Shown here: piece by piece, positions 50,648-58,736 of the stretch | How positions within the stretch are numbered: position 1 is the first letter of the stretch | Layout of the letters: each line of letters begins with the position of its first letter | Source: an uncultured Collinsella sp. | GTDB taxonomy: Bacteria; Actinomycetota; Coriobacteriia; Coriobacteriales; Coriobacteriaceae | Reading direction: 5' to 3' | Length of the DNA: 64,000 nucleotides | NCBI GenBank assembly: GCA_900768435.1 | Contig: CAAGCW010000024.1 | Coordinates: 12,509-76,508 of the forward strand | Notes under the pieces: generated by a model | What the model saw: the letters and a program-made list of their open reading frames with translations, nothing else | What the model was told of the DNA's origin: nothing | Databases searched by the model: none | Position numbers and translations under genes: made by a program

Positions 50648-50668
50648 CCGTCTCATTCCTCTCGGATT

Positions 50669-51973
50669 TTAGGCATCCCAGGCGTCGCGGCCGCGCAGCG
50701 CGCGCAGGCCGATGTCGTGGCGCAGGGTCTTGCCTTCAAAATCAATCTTCTCGCAGGCCTCGTAGGCAAGGTTGCGAGCGTTCTCGAACGTGTCGCCCAG
50801 AGCGGTCACGGCAAGCACGCGGCCACCATTGGTCACGAGCTGGCCGTCCACCACGGCGGTGCCCGCGTGGTACACGGTCACGTTCTCCATGGCCTCGGCG
50901 TCGGCGATACCGGTGATGACCTTGCCCTTCTCGTAGCTGCCGGGATAGCCCGCGCTCGTCAGGACAACGGCCACAGCCCACTCGTCACGCCAGTCGAGCT
51001 CAATCTGATCGAGCTCGCAGTTGGCGCAGGCGAGCATGACCTCGACCAGGTCGTTCTTAAGGCGCGGCAGCACGACCTGCGTCTCGGGGTCGCCAAAGCG
51101 GGCATTGAACTCCAGCACCTTGGGGCCGGCAGGCGTGAGCATAAAGCCGCCATACAGGCAGCCGCGGTAGTCGATGCCCTCGGCAGCGAGCTCGGCAACG
51201 GTCTGCTCCATGACCTTCACCATGGTGGCGTGCTCCTCGTCGGTCACGATGGGCACCGGGCTGTAGACGCCCATGCCGCCGGTGTTGGGGCCCTTGTCGC
51301 CCTCGAGGGCGCGCTTGTGGTCCTGCGAGGTGGCCATGGGGCGCACGGTCTTGCCGTCGGTAAAGGCGAGCAGCGAGCACTCGGGGCCAACGAGCATCTC
51401 CTCGATAACCACGGTGTTGCCGGCATCGCCAAAGGTGCCGCCAAAGCACTCGCGCACGGCCTCCTCGGCCTGCTCAAGTTCGGTCGCCACGATAACGCCC
51501 TTGCCCGCGGCAAGGCCGTCGGCCTTCACGACCAGCGGAGCGCCCTGCTCGCGCACGTAGGCGAGAGCCGAAGCCTCGTCGGTAAACGAACCATAGGCTG
51601 CCGTCGGAATGCCCGCACGCTCCATGAGCTGCTTGGAGAACAGCTTGGAACCCTCCATCTGGGCACCCTCGGCACCCGGGCCAAAGCAGGGAATGCCCGC
51701 CGCGCGCACGGCGTCGGCCACGCCCGCCACGAGCGGAGCCTCGGGGCCAATTACCACGAGTCCGCATCCGTGGCTCTGCGCAAACGCCGCCACGGCCGCA
51801 GGATCGCAATCGTCGAGAACAACGTTCTCGCCACAGCTCGCGGTGCCGCCGTTGCCCGGCGCGATGTAGAGCTTGCCGGCGCGCGGTGATGCTGCGAGCT
51901 TAGCTGCCAAAGCATGCTCACGGCCGCCGCTGCCCAACAACAGGATGTCGATGGTTTGAGTGTCCGCCTTCAA
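50669..51973 (-). CDS. purD: Phosphoribosylamine-glycine ligase
   Basis: 434 residues, an ATP-grasp enzyme. ILLLGSGGREHALAAKLA begins the fold; EGSKLFSKQLMERAGIPTA, VKADGLAAGKGV and EFNARFGDPETQ are the signature segments. The start is a TTG at 51973 with GAGGAGG five bases upstream; the frame runs 56 codons further but with atypical composition. Upstream lies a hairpin at 52028-52069 and purA on the same strand. Confidence 0.94.
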   Translation of the reverse strand: MKADTQTIDILLLGSGGREHALAAKLAASPRAGKLYIAPGNGGTASCGENVVLDDCDPAAVAAFAQSHGCGLVVIGPEAPLVAGVADAVRAAGIPCFGPGAEGAQMEGSKLFSKQLMERAGIPTAAYGSFTDEASALAYVREQGAPLVVKADGLAAGKGVIVATELEQAEEAVRECFGGTFGDAGNTVVIEEMLVGPECSLLAFTDGKTVRPMATSQDHKRALEGDKGPNTGGMGVYSPVPIVTDEEHATMVKVMEQTVAELAAEGIDYRGCLYGGFMLTPAGPKVLEFNARFGDPETQVVLPRLKNDLVEVMLACANCELDQIELDWRDEWAVAVVLTSAGYPGSYEKGKVITGIADAEAMENVTVYHAGTAVVDGQLVTNGGRVLAVTALGDTFENARNLAYEACEKIDFEGKTLRHDIGLRALRGRDAWDA

Positions 51974-52027
51974 GGGTGCCTCCTCTATGGATGAATGGCC
52001 CGCTCCGCGCGAGCCCTTTGCAAGCAA

Positions 52028-52069
52028 ATATACCCCTCGGCCGCCCGTCCGGGCTGCAAAGGGGTATAT
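52028..52069 (-). terminator. Hairpin after purA
   Basis: ATATACCCCT pairs with AGGGGTATAT around a G+C-rich loop, 23 bases after the purA stop. It lacks a long T run, so termination strength is uncertain. Confidence 0.55.
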
Positions 52070-52091
52070 CGCAATAACCAAATAGTCCCGA

Positions 52092-53378
52092 TTACTTCCA
52101 GAATCGGTTGATGATCTGCTCGCGACCAGCGCCAACGCCAATGAACGTCACGCGGGTGTGTGCCAGATCCTCGATAAACGCCACGTAGTCCTGAGCCTCT
52201 TGCGGCAGCTCATCAAAGCTGCGACAACCGGTGATGTCGCACTTCCAGCCGGGGAGTTCCTCGTAGATGGGCTTGGCATGCTCAAAGCGCACCTGATGCT
52301 CGGGCACGCTGGTGTAGCGCTCGCCATCGACGTCGTAGGCCACGCACACCTTGATGGTGTCGAAGGCCGAAAGCACGTCGAGCTTGGTCAGGGCGATATC
52401 GGTAAGGCCGTTGACGCGCGAGGCGTAGTTGGCGATGGGGCCGTCGAACCAGCCGCAGCGACGACGGCGACCGGTGGTCACGCCGTACTCATAGCCCTCC
52501 TCGGTCAGCGTGTGACCGGCCTCGGACTCATAGGAAAGCTCGGTGGGCATGGGGCCCGAACCGACGCGGGTGATATAGGCCTTCATGACGCCCAGCACGC
52601 GGTCGACGTTCTTCATGCCCACGCCGGAGCCGGTGATGGCGCCGCCGGCGGTGCAGTTGGAAGACGTCACGTACGGATAGGTGCCGTGATCGATGTCGAG
52701 CAGCGTCGCCTGGGCGCCCTCAAACAGCAGGTCCTTGCCCTCATCGATCATGTTGTTGAGCAGCAGGCTCGTCTCGGTGATATAGGGACGCAGGCGCTCG
52801 GCCATGGGCAGGTACTCGTCGCAAATCTGGTCCACGGTGTAGGTGGGCAGGTTGTAGATGAGCTCGAGCTCGGGGTTCACGCGGGCAAGAGCGGTCTCCA
52901 GCTTGTCGCGGAACAGTGCCTCGTCCAGCATGTCCTGCATGCGCAGGCCGATGCGGGCCATCTTGTCCTGGTAGCACGGACCGATGCCGCGCTTGGTGGT
53001 ACCGATGTTCTTCTTGCCGAGCTTCTGCTCAAAGGCGCCATCCAGATCGATGTGGTACGGCATGATGACATGCGCGTTGCCGCTAATCTTGAGGTTCTTG
53101 GTGGTGATGCCGTCGGCCTCGAACATGTCGATCTCCTCAAGGACAACCTTGGGGTTGACGACGCAGCCGTTACCGATCACCGACACGTGGTCGGAATACA
53201 TGATGCCGGAGGGCACCTGGTGCAGGCCGTACTTCTTGCCGTTGACGACGATGGTGTGACCGGCGTTGTTGCCGCCCGAGTAGCGCACGACAGCATCGAA
53301 GTCGCCGGCGACCAGGTCGCAAATCTTACCCTTGCCCTCATCGCCCCACTGGGCACCGACCAAAACGGTTGACGGCAT
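52092..53378 (-). CDS. purA: Adenylosuccinate synthase
   Basis: 428 residues. It makes adenylosuccinate from IMP, aspartate and GTP. GAQWGDEGKGKICDLVAGDF (phosphate loop with catalytic Asp), GGNNAGHTIV (catalytic His), GTTKRGIGPCYQDK and the late TTGRRRRCGWFDGP are all present. The ATG at 53378 follows AGGAG. Upstream is dnaB on the same strand. Confidence 0.96.
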   Translation of the reverse strand: MPSTVLVGAQWGDEGKGKICDLVAGDFDAVVRYSGGNNAGHTIVVNGKKYGLHQVPSGIMYSDHVSVIGNGCVVNPKVVLEEIDMFEADGITTKNLKISGNAHVIMPYHIDLDGAFEQKLGKKNIGTTKRGIGPCYQDKMARIGLRMQDMLDEALFRDKLETALARVNPELELIYNLPTYTVDQICDEYLPMAERLRPYITETSLLLNNMIDEGKDLLFEGAQATLLDIDHGTYPYVTSSNCTAGGAITGSGVGMKNVDRVLGVMKAYITRVGSGPMPTELSYESEAGHTLTEEGYEYGVTTGRRRRCGWFDGPIANYASRVNGLTDIALTKLDVLSAFDTIKVCVAYDVDGERYTSVPEHQVRFEHAKPIYEELPGWKCDITGCRSFDELPQEAQDYVAFIEDLAHTRVTFIGVGAGREQIINRFWK

Positions 53379-53471
53379 GTTTACTCCTTACATTCATGGA
53401 CTGTCTACGCGCCACGCCGGCACGCAGAAGCACAAAACATTCCCAGTATACCCGTGCAACGGGCGCCTGTC

Positions 53472-54863
53472 CTACTCCTCGGCATGTGCCCCATCAAGCT
53501 CATAGAACTTGGTGGATGCCGGCAGGAACATCAGGTCGACGTCGCCGATCGGGCCCGAACGGTTCTTGGCCACGACAATACGCGTAACGCCCTCGTCGGG
53601 TCGATCGTCGCGCGAGGCTTCGGCCTCGTCGGCGGAGCGGTCCAAGAACATAACGATATCGGCGTCCTGCTCGATGGAGCCCGATTCACGAAGGTCGGAA
53701 AGCTGCGGGCGCTTGCCGGTACGGGATTCGACCTGACGCGAGAGCTGCGACAGCGCGATGAGCGGGATCTTGAGCTCCTTGGCCATGATCTTCAGACCAC
53801 GCGACATCTCGGAGACCTCGACGGTACGGCTCTCGGAGCGGCGTCCCGGCGGAGGACTCACCAGCTGCAGGTAGTCCAGGATGATGATGGCCTTCTCCTT
53901 GTTGTGGAGCATGCGGCGGCTCTTGGCGCGAATCTCGGTCACTGTGGTGCCGGGCGTATCGTCAATCAGAATATCGAGCTTGGACAAGGTCTGCGTGGCC
54001 TCGTTGATATTGGCCCACTGCTCGGGGCTAATGCGGCCCATGCGGAAGTCACTGATCGAGATCATGGCGTAGGCGCAAATCAGGCGCTGGGCAATTTCCT
54101 TGCCCGACATCTCCAGCGAGAAGAAGCCGACGGTATAACCGGCAGCGGCAGCGTTGAGCGCCAGATTCAGAGCGAACGACGTCTTACCCACAGCAGGGCG
54201 GGCGCCGATGATGATGAGCTGGCCCTCGCGAAAACCCATGAGCATGCGGTCGAGCGACGGGAAGCCCGTGGGCACGCCCGCAGCCTGGCCACCGGCCTGG
54301 CACACTTCCTCGGCCTCGTTATAGGCCTCGACCATAAACTCGGTCAGCGTCTTGTAGCTCGACTTGACCTCGCGCGCCGTGACCTTGAGCAGCTTGCTCT
54401 CGGCCAGCTCCACGACCTCTTTGGTGTCGGTGGGGGCGTTATATGCCAGCGCGTTGATCTCGTTGGTGGCGCCGATCAGCTCACGCAGCATCGAATCGCG
54501 GCGAACGATGGCGGCATGGTGCTGCCAGTTGACGAGCGACAGGGTCTGACCCATCAACTCCAAAATATACGCTTCGCCGCCCACGGCATCGAGCTTGTTG
54601 ACGCTTCGTAGGTAATCGATCAGCGAGATGGAGTCGATGGGAATGCGGCTGTTGTACATATCGACCATCGCGGTATAGATGGTCTTATGAATGGGCCGGT
54701 AGAAGTCATCGGGCTGCAGCTCGACCTGGGCCTCTTCGACTACCTCGGGCGATAGCAGCATAGCGGCCAGTACATTGGCCTCTGCATCTTGGTTTTGGGG
54801 AAGACCCAACTTTGAGCCGCGGTCCTCAACCGTCAGCCCGGTCTCCCTATCGTCGTATGCCAT
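53472..54863 (-). CDS. dnaB: Replicative DNA helicase
   Basis: 463 residues. The N-terminal domain (GLPQNQDAEANVLAAMLL) and a RecA-type helicase domain with Walker A GARPAVGKTSFALN, Walker B IIILDYLQLV and SQLSRQVESRTGKRP, LRESGSIEQDADIVMFLDR are visible. The ATG at 54863 follows GAGG at six bases, inside a run of three in-frame ATGs. Next to rplI, as in many bacteria. Confidence 0.95.
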   Translation of the reverse strand: MAYDDRETGLTVEDRGSKLGLPQNQDAEANVLAAMLLSPEVVEEAQVELQPDDFYRPIHKTIYTAMVDMYNSRIPIDSISLIDYLRSVNKLDAVGGEAYILELMGQTLSLVNWQHHAAIVRRDSMLRELIGATNEINALAYNAPTDTKEVVELAESKLLKVTAREVKSSYKTLTEFMVEAYNEAEEVCQAGGQAAGVPTGFPSLDRMLMGFREGQLIIIGARPAVGKTSFALNLALNAAAAGYTVGFFSLEMSGKEIAQRLICAYAMISISDFRMGRISPEQWANINEATQTLSKLDILIDDTPGTTVTEIRAKSRRMLHNKEKAIIILDYLQLVSPPPGRRSESRTVEVSEMSRGLKIMAKELKIPLIALSQLSRQVESRTGKRPQLSDLRESGSIEQDADIVMFLDRSADEAEASRDDRPDEGVTRIVVAKNRSGPIGDVDLMFLPASTKFYELDGAHAEE

Positions 54864-55020
54864 GAGCATCCTCATTCATATCGCTTGCGAGCATCCATAG
54901 TATCAGCCACGGTCCCAAAACGCGCCGCGCGCCGCCAATCATCACCGAACCAAACGGATGAACGGTCCTGTCTATAGGACTTCGACGCAACGTTCACCAT
55001 GACACTCACTCAGCGCAAAT

Positions 55021-55057
55021 AAAACAAAAGGGCGCCCTGGTTTCCCAGAGCGCCCTT
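55021..55057 (-). terminator. Terminator of the rpsF-ssb-rpsR-rplI transcript
   Basis: A 13-bp stem with one mismatch (AAGGGCGCTCTGG, GAAA loop) followed by TTGTTTTATTT on the minus strand. Confidence 0.9.
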
Positions 55058-55089
55058 CTTAGAACAAGATTGTTGCGTTGCAGCAAATG

Positions 55090-55629
55090 CTACTCGGCAG
55101 CAGCCTCAGTCTCGACCTCGGCGGTCTCGGCCTCGGCGGCCTCAGCGGCCTCCTCGACCTCAGCCTCGGCAGCGAGCTCCTCGGCGGTAACGCCGACGAG
55201 AACGACAACCTCGGCCTTGATCTCGCGGTACAGCGAGATGGCAACGGTGTGGGCACCGGCAACCTTGATGGGCTTACCGAGCTCGACGCGCTTGCGGTCG
55301 ATGTCCATACCGAGCTGAGCCTTGATGGCGTCAGCGATCATAGCGGCGGTAACGGAGCCAAAGAGGATGCCCTCGTCGCCGACCTTGACGTCAACGGTGA
55401 CCGTCTTGCCCTCGAAGGCAGCCTTGGTCTCGTTGGCGGTAGCCAGACGGACGGTCTCGCGCTTGGCGATGTTGTTGCGACGCTCGTCAAGCTGCTTGAG
55501 GTTGCCCTTGGTGGCGGCAACAGCGAGCTTCTTGGGGAACAGGAAGTTCTCAGCGTAACCCTGAGCGACCTCTACGACGTCACCCTCGCCGCCCTTGCCC
55601 TTGATCTCATCGAGAAGAATAACCTTCAT
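55090..55629 (-). CDS. rplI: 50S ribosomal protein L9 with acidic tail
   Basis: 179 residues. MKVILLDEIKGKGGEGDVVE and VAQGYAENFLFPKKLAV are the L9 start signature. The usual protein ends near residue 150; here about 30 Ala/Glu residues follow (AEVEEAAEAAEAETAEV), an unusual acidic tail. Lies 15 bases after rpsR. Confidence 0.95.
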   Translation of the reverse strand: MKVILLDEIKGKGGEGDVVEVAQGYAENFLFPKKLAVAATKGNLKQLDERRNNIAKRETVRLATANETKAAFEGKTVTVDVKVGDEGILFGSVTAAMIADAIKAQLGMDIDRKRVELGKPIKVAGAHTVAISLYREIKAEVVVLVGVTAEELAAEAEVEEAAEAAEAETAEVETEAAAE

Positions 55630-55644
55630 GATGCGTCTCCCTTC

Positions 55645-55911
55645 TTAGCCGCGGTCGCGGTTGCCACGAGAGGAAACCACGGGGACGGTGTACGGCAGGA
55701 GAGCCATCTCGCGGGCGCGCTTGATGGCGTTGGCGATGTCATGCTGATGCTGCGTGCAAGCGCCAGTGACGCGACGGGGCTTGATCTTGCCACGGTCGGT
55801 CATGTACTTACGGAGAAGCTGAGTGTCCTTATAGTCGATGAACTCAGTGTTCTCCTTGCAGAACTGGCAGTACTTACGACGCGGCTGACGTGCAGAAAAA
55901 TCATTAGCCAT
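55645..55911 (-). CDS. rpsR: 30S ribosomal protein S18
   Basis: 88 residues. RRKYCQFCKENTEFIDYKDT, where Cys15 and Cys18 are a zinc-type pair, and KIKPRRVTGACTQHQHDIAN are diagnostic. Third gene of the rpsF-ssb-rpsR-rplI block. Confidence 0.96.
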   Translation of the reverse strand: MANDFSARQPRRKYCQFCKENTEFIDYKDTQLLRKYMTDRGKIKPRRVTGACTQHQHDIANAIKRAREMALLPYTVPVVSSRGNRDRG

Positions 55912-55983
55912 GTCAAAATACCTTTCATTTGGCTACTTCGGCGAACCGAAGCCGCCTCTCACTCAAAAATAGGTGAACAACCC

Positions 55984-56436
55984 TTAGAACGGGATGTCCT
56001 CATCGTAGACGTCGACCGCGGGCGGCGTAGCCACCGGTGCGGCAGGACGTGCTGCGGGCGCGGGAGCTGCGGGGGCGTAACCGCCCTGATCGTAGCCACC
56101 CTGGCCACCACGGGAGCTCATAAACTCGATCTCATCGACGATGACCTCAAGCTTGCTCCGGCGCTGGCCGTCGCGCTCCCAAGAGCTGTAGCGCAGCTTG
56201 CCCTCGATCGCGACCTTGTTTCCCTTTGCCAGGAAACGGCTCACGGCCTCGGCGCGGGTGCCGAACATGGTGCAGTCGACAAAGTTGGGATAGTCCTCCC
56301 ACTCGCCAGTCTGCGCGTTGCGGCGACGATCGTTCACGGCGACGCCAAAGGACAGAACCTGGGTTCCGCCGGCGGTGGCGCGCAGCTCGGGATCGCGGGT
56401 GAGGTTACCGGTGATGTTCACTCGATTGATGCTCAT
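55984..56436 (-). CDS. ssb: Single-stranded DNA-binding protein
   Basis: 150 residues. OB fold begins MSINRVNITGNLTRDPELRA; then FGVAVNDRRRNAQTGEW and VAIEGKLRYSSWERDGQRRS. A Gly/Ala/Pro-rich linker leads to the acidic tip DEDIPF that binds partner proteins. Between rpsF and rpsR, as is classic. Confidence 0.96.
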   Translation of the reverse strand: MSINRVNITGNLTRDPELRATAGGTQVLSFGVAVNDRRRNAQTGEWEDYPNFVDCTMFGTRAEAVSRFLAKGNKVAIEGKLRYSSWERDGQRRSKLEVIVDEIEFMSSRGGQGGYDQGGYAPAAPAPAARPAAPVATPPAVDVYDEDIPF

Positions 56437-56484
56437 AACTCACTACTTCCTCTTGGGGCACAAGCCCAGTCCAAAACGACAGTC

Positions 56485-56778
56485 TTACTCCTGGTCGTCG
56501 CGACGGACGATCATGTGGCGGACCACAGCGTCGGTGATGCGCAGGACGCGATCAAGCTCGGCGATCTGGGTAGGATCTGCGTGGAAGTTGATGAGGGTGT
56601 AGTCACCATCGGTGAGGTCGTTGATCTCGTAGGCGAGCTTGCGCTTGCCCCACTCGTCAACGGAGTCGACCTTGCCAGCGCCCTCAGCGATCGTGGTATC
56701 GATACGCTTCATAACAGCGAGACGAGTCTCGGGGTCGAGCGACGGGTCAACAAAGAACAGCAGTTCATAAGCCTTCAT
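56485..56778 (-). CDS. rpsF: 30S ribosomal protein S6
   Basis: 97 residues. MKAYELLFFVDPSLDPETRL and DEWGKRKLAYEINDLTDGDY are typical. The ATG at 56778 follows GAGGAGG; the frame extends seven codons upstream without support. First gene of the block. A short hairpin (GCTTCAGG/CCTGAAGC, 56805-56833) lies in the leader and might be an S6:S18-type regulatory site, which I cannot confirm. Confidence 0.95.
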   Translation of the reverse strand: MKAYELLFFVDPSLDPETRLAVMKRIDTTIAEGAGKVDSVDEWGKRKLAYEINDLTDGDYTLINFHADPTQIAELDRVLRITDAVVRHMIVRRDDQE

Positions 56779-56804
56779 ATTGTCACCTCCTCTGGGCAAA
56801 TGTG

Positions 56805-56833
56805 GCTTCAGGTCGTGAAGGTGCGCCTGAAGC
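56805..56833 (-). promoter_or_regulatory. Leader hairpin upstream of rpsF
   Basis: A perfect 8-bp stem GCTTCAGG/CCTGAAGC with a 13-base loop lies 26 bases before the rpsF start. Position fits the S6:S18 autoregulatory leader known in bacteria, but its conserved core could not be verified. Confidence 0.35.
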
Positions 56834-57239
56834 AGGAAAAGACTTGGTAATAATATCTTTCAACCTCCTAGGCTGCAAGAATATGCAGCTACAACCTCAT
56901 GACCTCCACATATGCCCATACTCACACGACGTTTCATGCGCATTCCAACCAAATGCTGACCAAAAGCTTGACGGATCTGTTGACAAGATACGGTGCCGTG
57001 GGGACAAGCTGAGCCAAGCCGCAGGTCAACGGGCACAAGGCTGTGGTCGCAAAATGCATACCAGTGGCCCACAGCACCACCCAAAGATTTTTAAATTCAT
57101 TGCCAAGTCGCTTATGAATACCCTTTTTTGAACAATTGAGTTGATCAACCACGCTGGTCGGAAGCCGTTTTTTGGCACCTCAAGCCCCACTGCAGCGCCA
57201 AGCACGGCCAAGCGTTTTAAAAAATGCCAACTTTTCTGT
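56834..57239. other. Gap of ~400 bases between rpsF and tRNA-Ser genes
   Basis: It must hold the rpsF promoter. Short AT-rich patches and one small dyad (GCTGCA/TGCAGC, 56873-56890) are visible. Open frames here are short and unlike known proteins; no gene is supported. Confidence 0.4.
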
Positions 57240-57267
57240 TTGCACTTTGCGATTCCTCGTGTATACT
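57240..57267 (+). promoter_or_regulatory. Promoter of the tRNA-Ser genes
   Basis: TTGCAC and TATACT separated by 16 bases, ending 16 bases before the first tRNA-Ser. Good match to a housekeeping sigma promoter. Confidence 0.75.
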
Positions 57268-57283
57268 GACTTTCGCATTTAAC

Positions 57284-57374
57284 GGAGAGTTGTCCGAGTG
57301 GCCGAAGGAGCACGATTGGAAATCGTGTAGGCGTCAAAAGCGTCTCCAGGGTTCAAATCCCTGACTCTCCGCCA
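57284..57374 (+). tRNA. tRNA-Ser (GGA)
   Basis: A 91-nt class II tRNA with long variable arm, anticodon GGA within TTGGAAA, T loop TTCAAAT and encoded CCA. Acceptor GGAGAGT pairs with ACTCTCC. Confidence 0.95.
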
Positions 57375-57382
57375 GTTAATTC

Positions 57383-57413
57383 CAAAGCAGGCCTTTGAGC
57401 CTGCTTTGTTTTT
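57383..57413 (+). terminator. Terminator between the tRNA-Ser genes
   Basis: CAAAGCAGGC/GCCTGCTTTG, six-base loop, then TTTTTA. Confidence 0.85.
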
Positions 57414-57422
57414 ACCCCACGC

Positions 57423-57513
57423 GGAGGGGTGGCAGAGTGGTTGAATGCGGCGGTCTCGAAAACCGTTTGGCCTGTATAAGGTCACGAGGGTTCGAATCCC
57501 TCCTCCTCCGCCA
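57423..57513 (+). tRNA. tRNA-Ser (CGA)
   Basis: A 91-nt class II tRNA, anticodon CGA within TCTCGAAA, long variable arm, encoded CCA. The 26 bases at its 3' end recur in inverted orientation at 57577-57602. Confidence 0.94.
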
Positions 57514-57523
57514 TTTTGGTTGA

Positions 57524-57552
57524 GAAAGCTCCCGAAAACGGGGGCTTTTTTG
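57524..57552 (+). terminator. Terminator after tRNA-Ser (CGA)
   Basis: AAGCTCCCG, AAAA loop, CGGGGGCTT, then TTTTTTG. Confidence 0.85.
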
Positions 57553-57576
57553 TTTAGAGTCCCTTACAAGCAAATA

Positions 57577-57717
57577 TGGCGGAGGAGGAGGGATTCGAAC
57601 CCGCCAGGGCGCGGAGCGTAAAGAAAACGCGCCACTGGCGCGTTTTTAGCGCAGTGCGGTCGGTGCAAGCCGACCGAATAAATTTTGAGCGCCGCTCAAA
57701 ATTTGGACATCCCTCCT
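57577..57717. repeat. Multi-hairpin element with inverted copy of the tRNA-Ser 3' end
   Basis: 57577-57602 repeats, in reverse complement, the last 26 bases of tRNA-Ser(CGA) including the T arm. An outer stem AGGAGGGAT (57586-57594) with ATCCCTCCT (57709-57717) encloses three perfect hairpins: AAAACGCGCC/GGCGCGTTTT (57624-57646), CGGTCGG/CCGACCG (57657-57676) and AAATTTTGAGC with its complement (57680-57704). The fold is branched, like a large cloverleaf. It may be a structured RNA, an attachment-site remnant or a mobile repeat. Confidence 0.65.
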
Positions 57718-57760
57718 ATTCAGCCACGCCCCCATTGCTTTCGATTTCACCTTGAATCTC

Positions 57761-57825
57761 AAACATGTACGTCACCCTCCAAAACCGACATTTTTCGACA
57801 TCTTTGAAGGCTGATGTATATGTTT
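57761..57825. repeat. 65-bp imperfect hairpin upstream of the TRIC-like gene
   Basis: Arms of 23 bases (57761-57783 and 57803-57825) pair at 19 positions; the four departures lie exactly four bases apart, and two of them are G-T pairs. The loop contains CGACAT twice. Function unknown; it may affect the gene at 57941. Confidence 0.55.
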
Positions 57826-57940
57826 GGTACCCATGACCGTTCCCAGTCCCGACCGTTTACCGAGCAATAGGGTCACCACGCCCGCCAACCATGTACTATG
57901 TACGGGCATTGTCTAAACCCGCAACCAAAAGGACCCCATC

Positions 57941-58630
57941 TTGCCCGTCGTCGCCGCTATGACCGTTACCTCACACGCCACGGATGCCATGGTCGCTATC
58001 CCATTTTGGCTCGAGATGTTCGCTGTTGTCGCTGCATCGATCTCGGGCGTGTTGGTCGCACGCGAGCACAAGCTCGACTTGGTGGGCGCGGTCGCGCTCG
58101 CCGTGGTCTGCGGTCTGGGCGGCGGTCTCTTGCGCGATATGACGCTGCAGGTGGGCAACGTCTACATCCTCAACCAGCCGATGGCGCTCCCGCTTTCCAT
58201 TGCCACGGCAGCCATCATCTATATTTTCCCGGCAATCGTCGACAAACCCGAAAAACTCATTCCCCTGCTCGACATCATCTCGGTCGGCATCTATGCCGCC
58301 ACTGGAGCAGACAAGGCGCTGGTCTACGGCTTTGCGCCGGCGGTGTGCATCATGATGGGCTTTTTCACCGCGGTGGGCGGCGGCATGCTGCGCGACAGTT
58401 TTATGGGCGTGGTACCGGGAATTTTCCAGCGCACCAACTTCTATGCCATCGCAGCCATCGCCGGCTCGGCGAGCTATGTATGCCTTGTCATGAGCGGCGT
58501 CGTCAGCAACATCACCGCGTTGATCGTATGCGTTGCGGTAACCATGGGGCTGCGCTGGCTGTCGCTGCGTTTTGACATCAAAAGCCCCACCGAAGAGGAC
58601 ATCGCGCGCTTCTTGCACCGTAAAAAGTAA
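57941..58630 (+). CDS. TRIC/UPF0126-family membrane channel
   Basis: 229 residues with about seven helices. Two glycine-rich motifs mark the duplicated UPF0126 halves: VVCGLGGGLLRDMTLQ and FFTAVGGGMLRDSFMGVVPG. Family members are trimeric cation channels; some have been linked to glycine transport. The start is a TTG at 57941 eight bases after AAAGGA; an ATG at 57959 is possible. The C-terminus is charged (IKSPTEEDIARFLHRKK). Confidence 0.87.
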   Translation: MPVVAAMTVTSHATDAMVAIPFWLEMFAVVAASISGVLVAREHKLDLVGAVALAVVCGLGGGLLRDMTLQVGNVYILNQPMALPLSIATAAIIYIFPAIVDKPEKLIPLLDIISVGIYAATGADKALVYGFAPAVCIMMGFFTAVGGGMLRDSFMGVVPGIFQRTNFYAIAAIAGSASYVCLVMSGVVSNITALIVCVAVTMGLRWLSLRFDIKSPTEEDIARFLHRKK

Positions 58631-58736
58631 ACAGCACGGCACGACCCTTCGAAATGCAACCGAGAGGTTCTTTTAGAGCGCCCACGTGTTGGGTACCCTG
58701 TTAGGTGTATGTCGAGCATCTGACGAAGGATTCACT

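Noticed and set aside
57577..57602. Truncated tRNA-Ser gene on the minus strand
   Set aside because: Only the T arm and acceptor tail are present; no anticodon arm follows, and the rest folds into unrelated hairpins.
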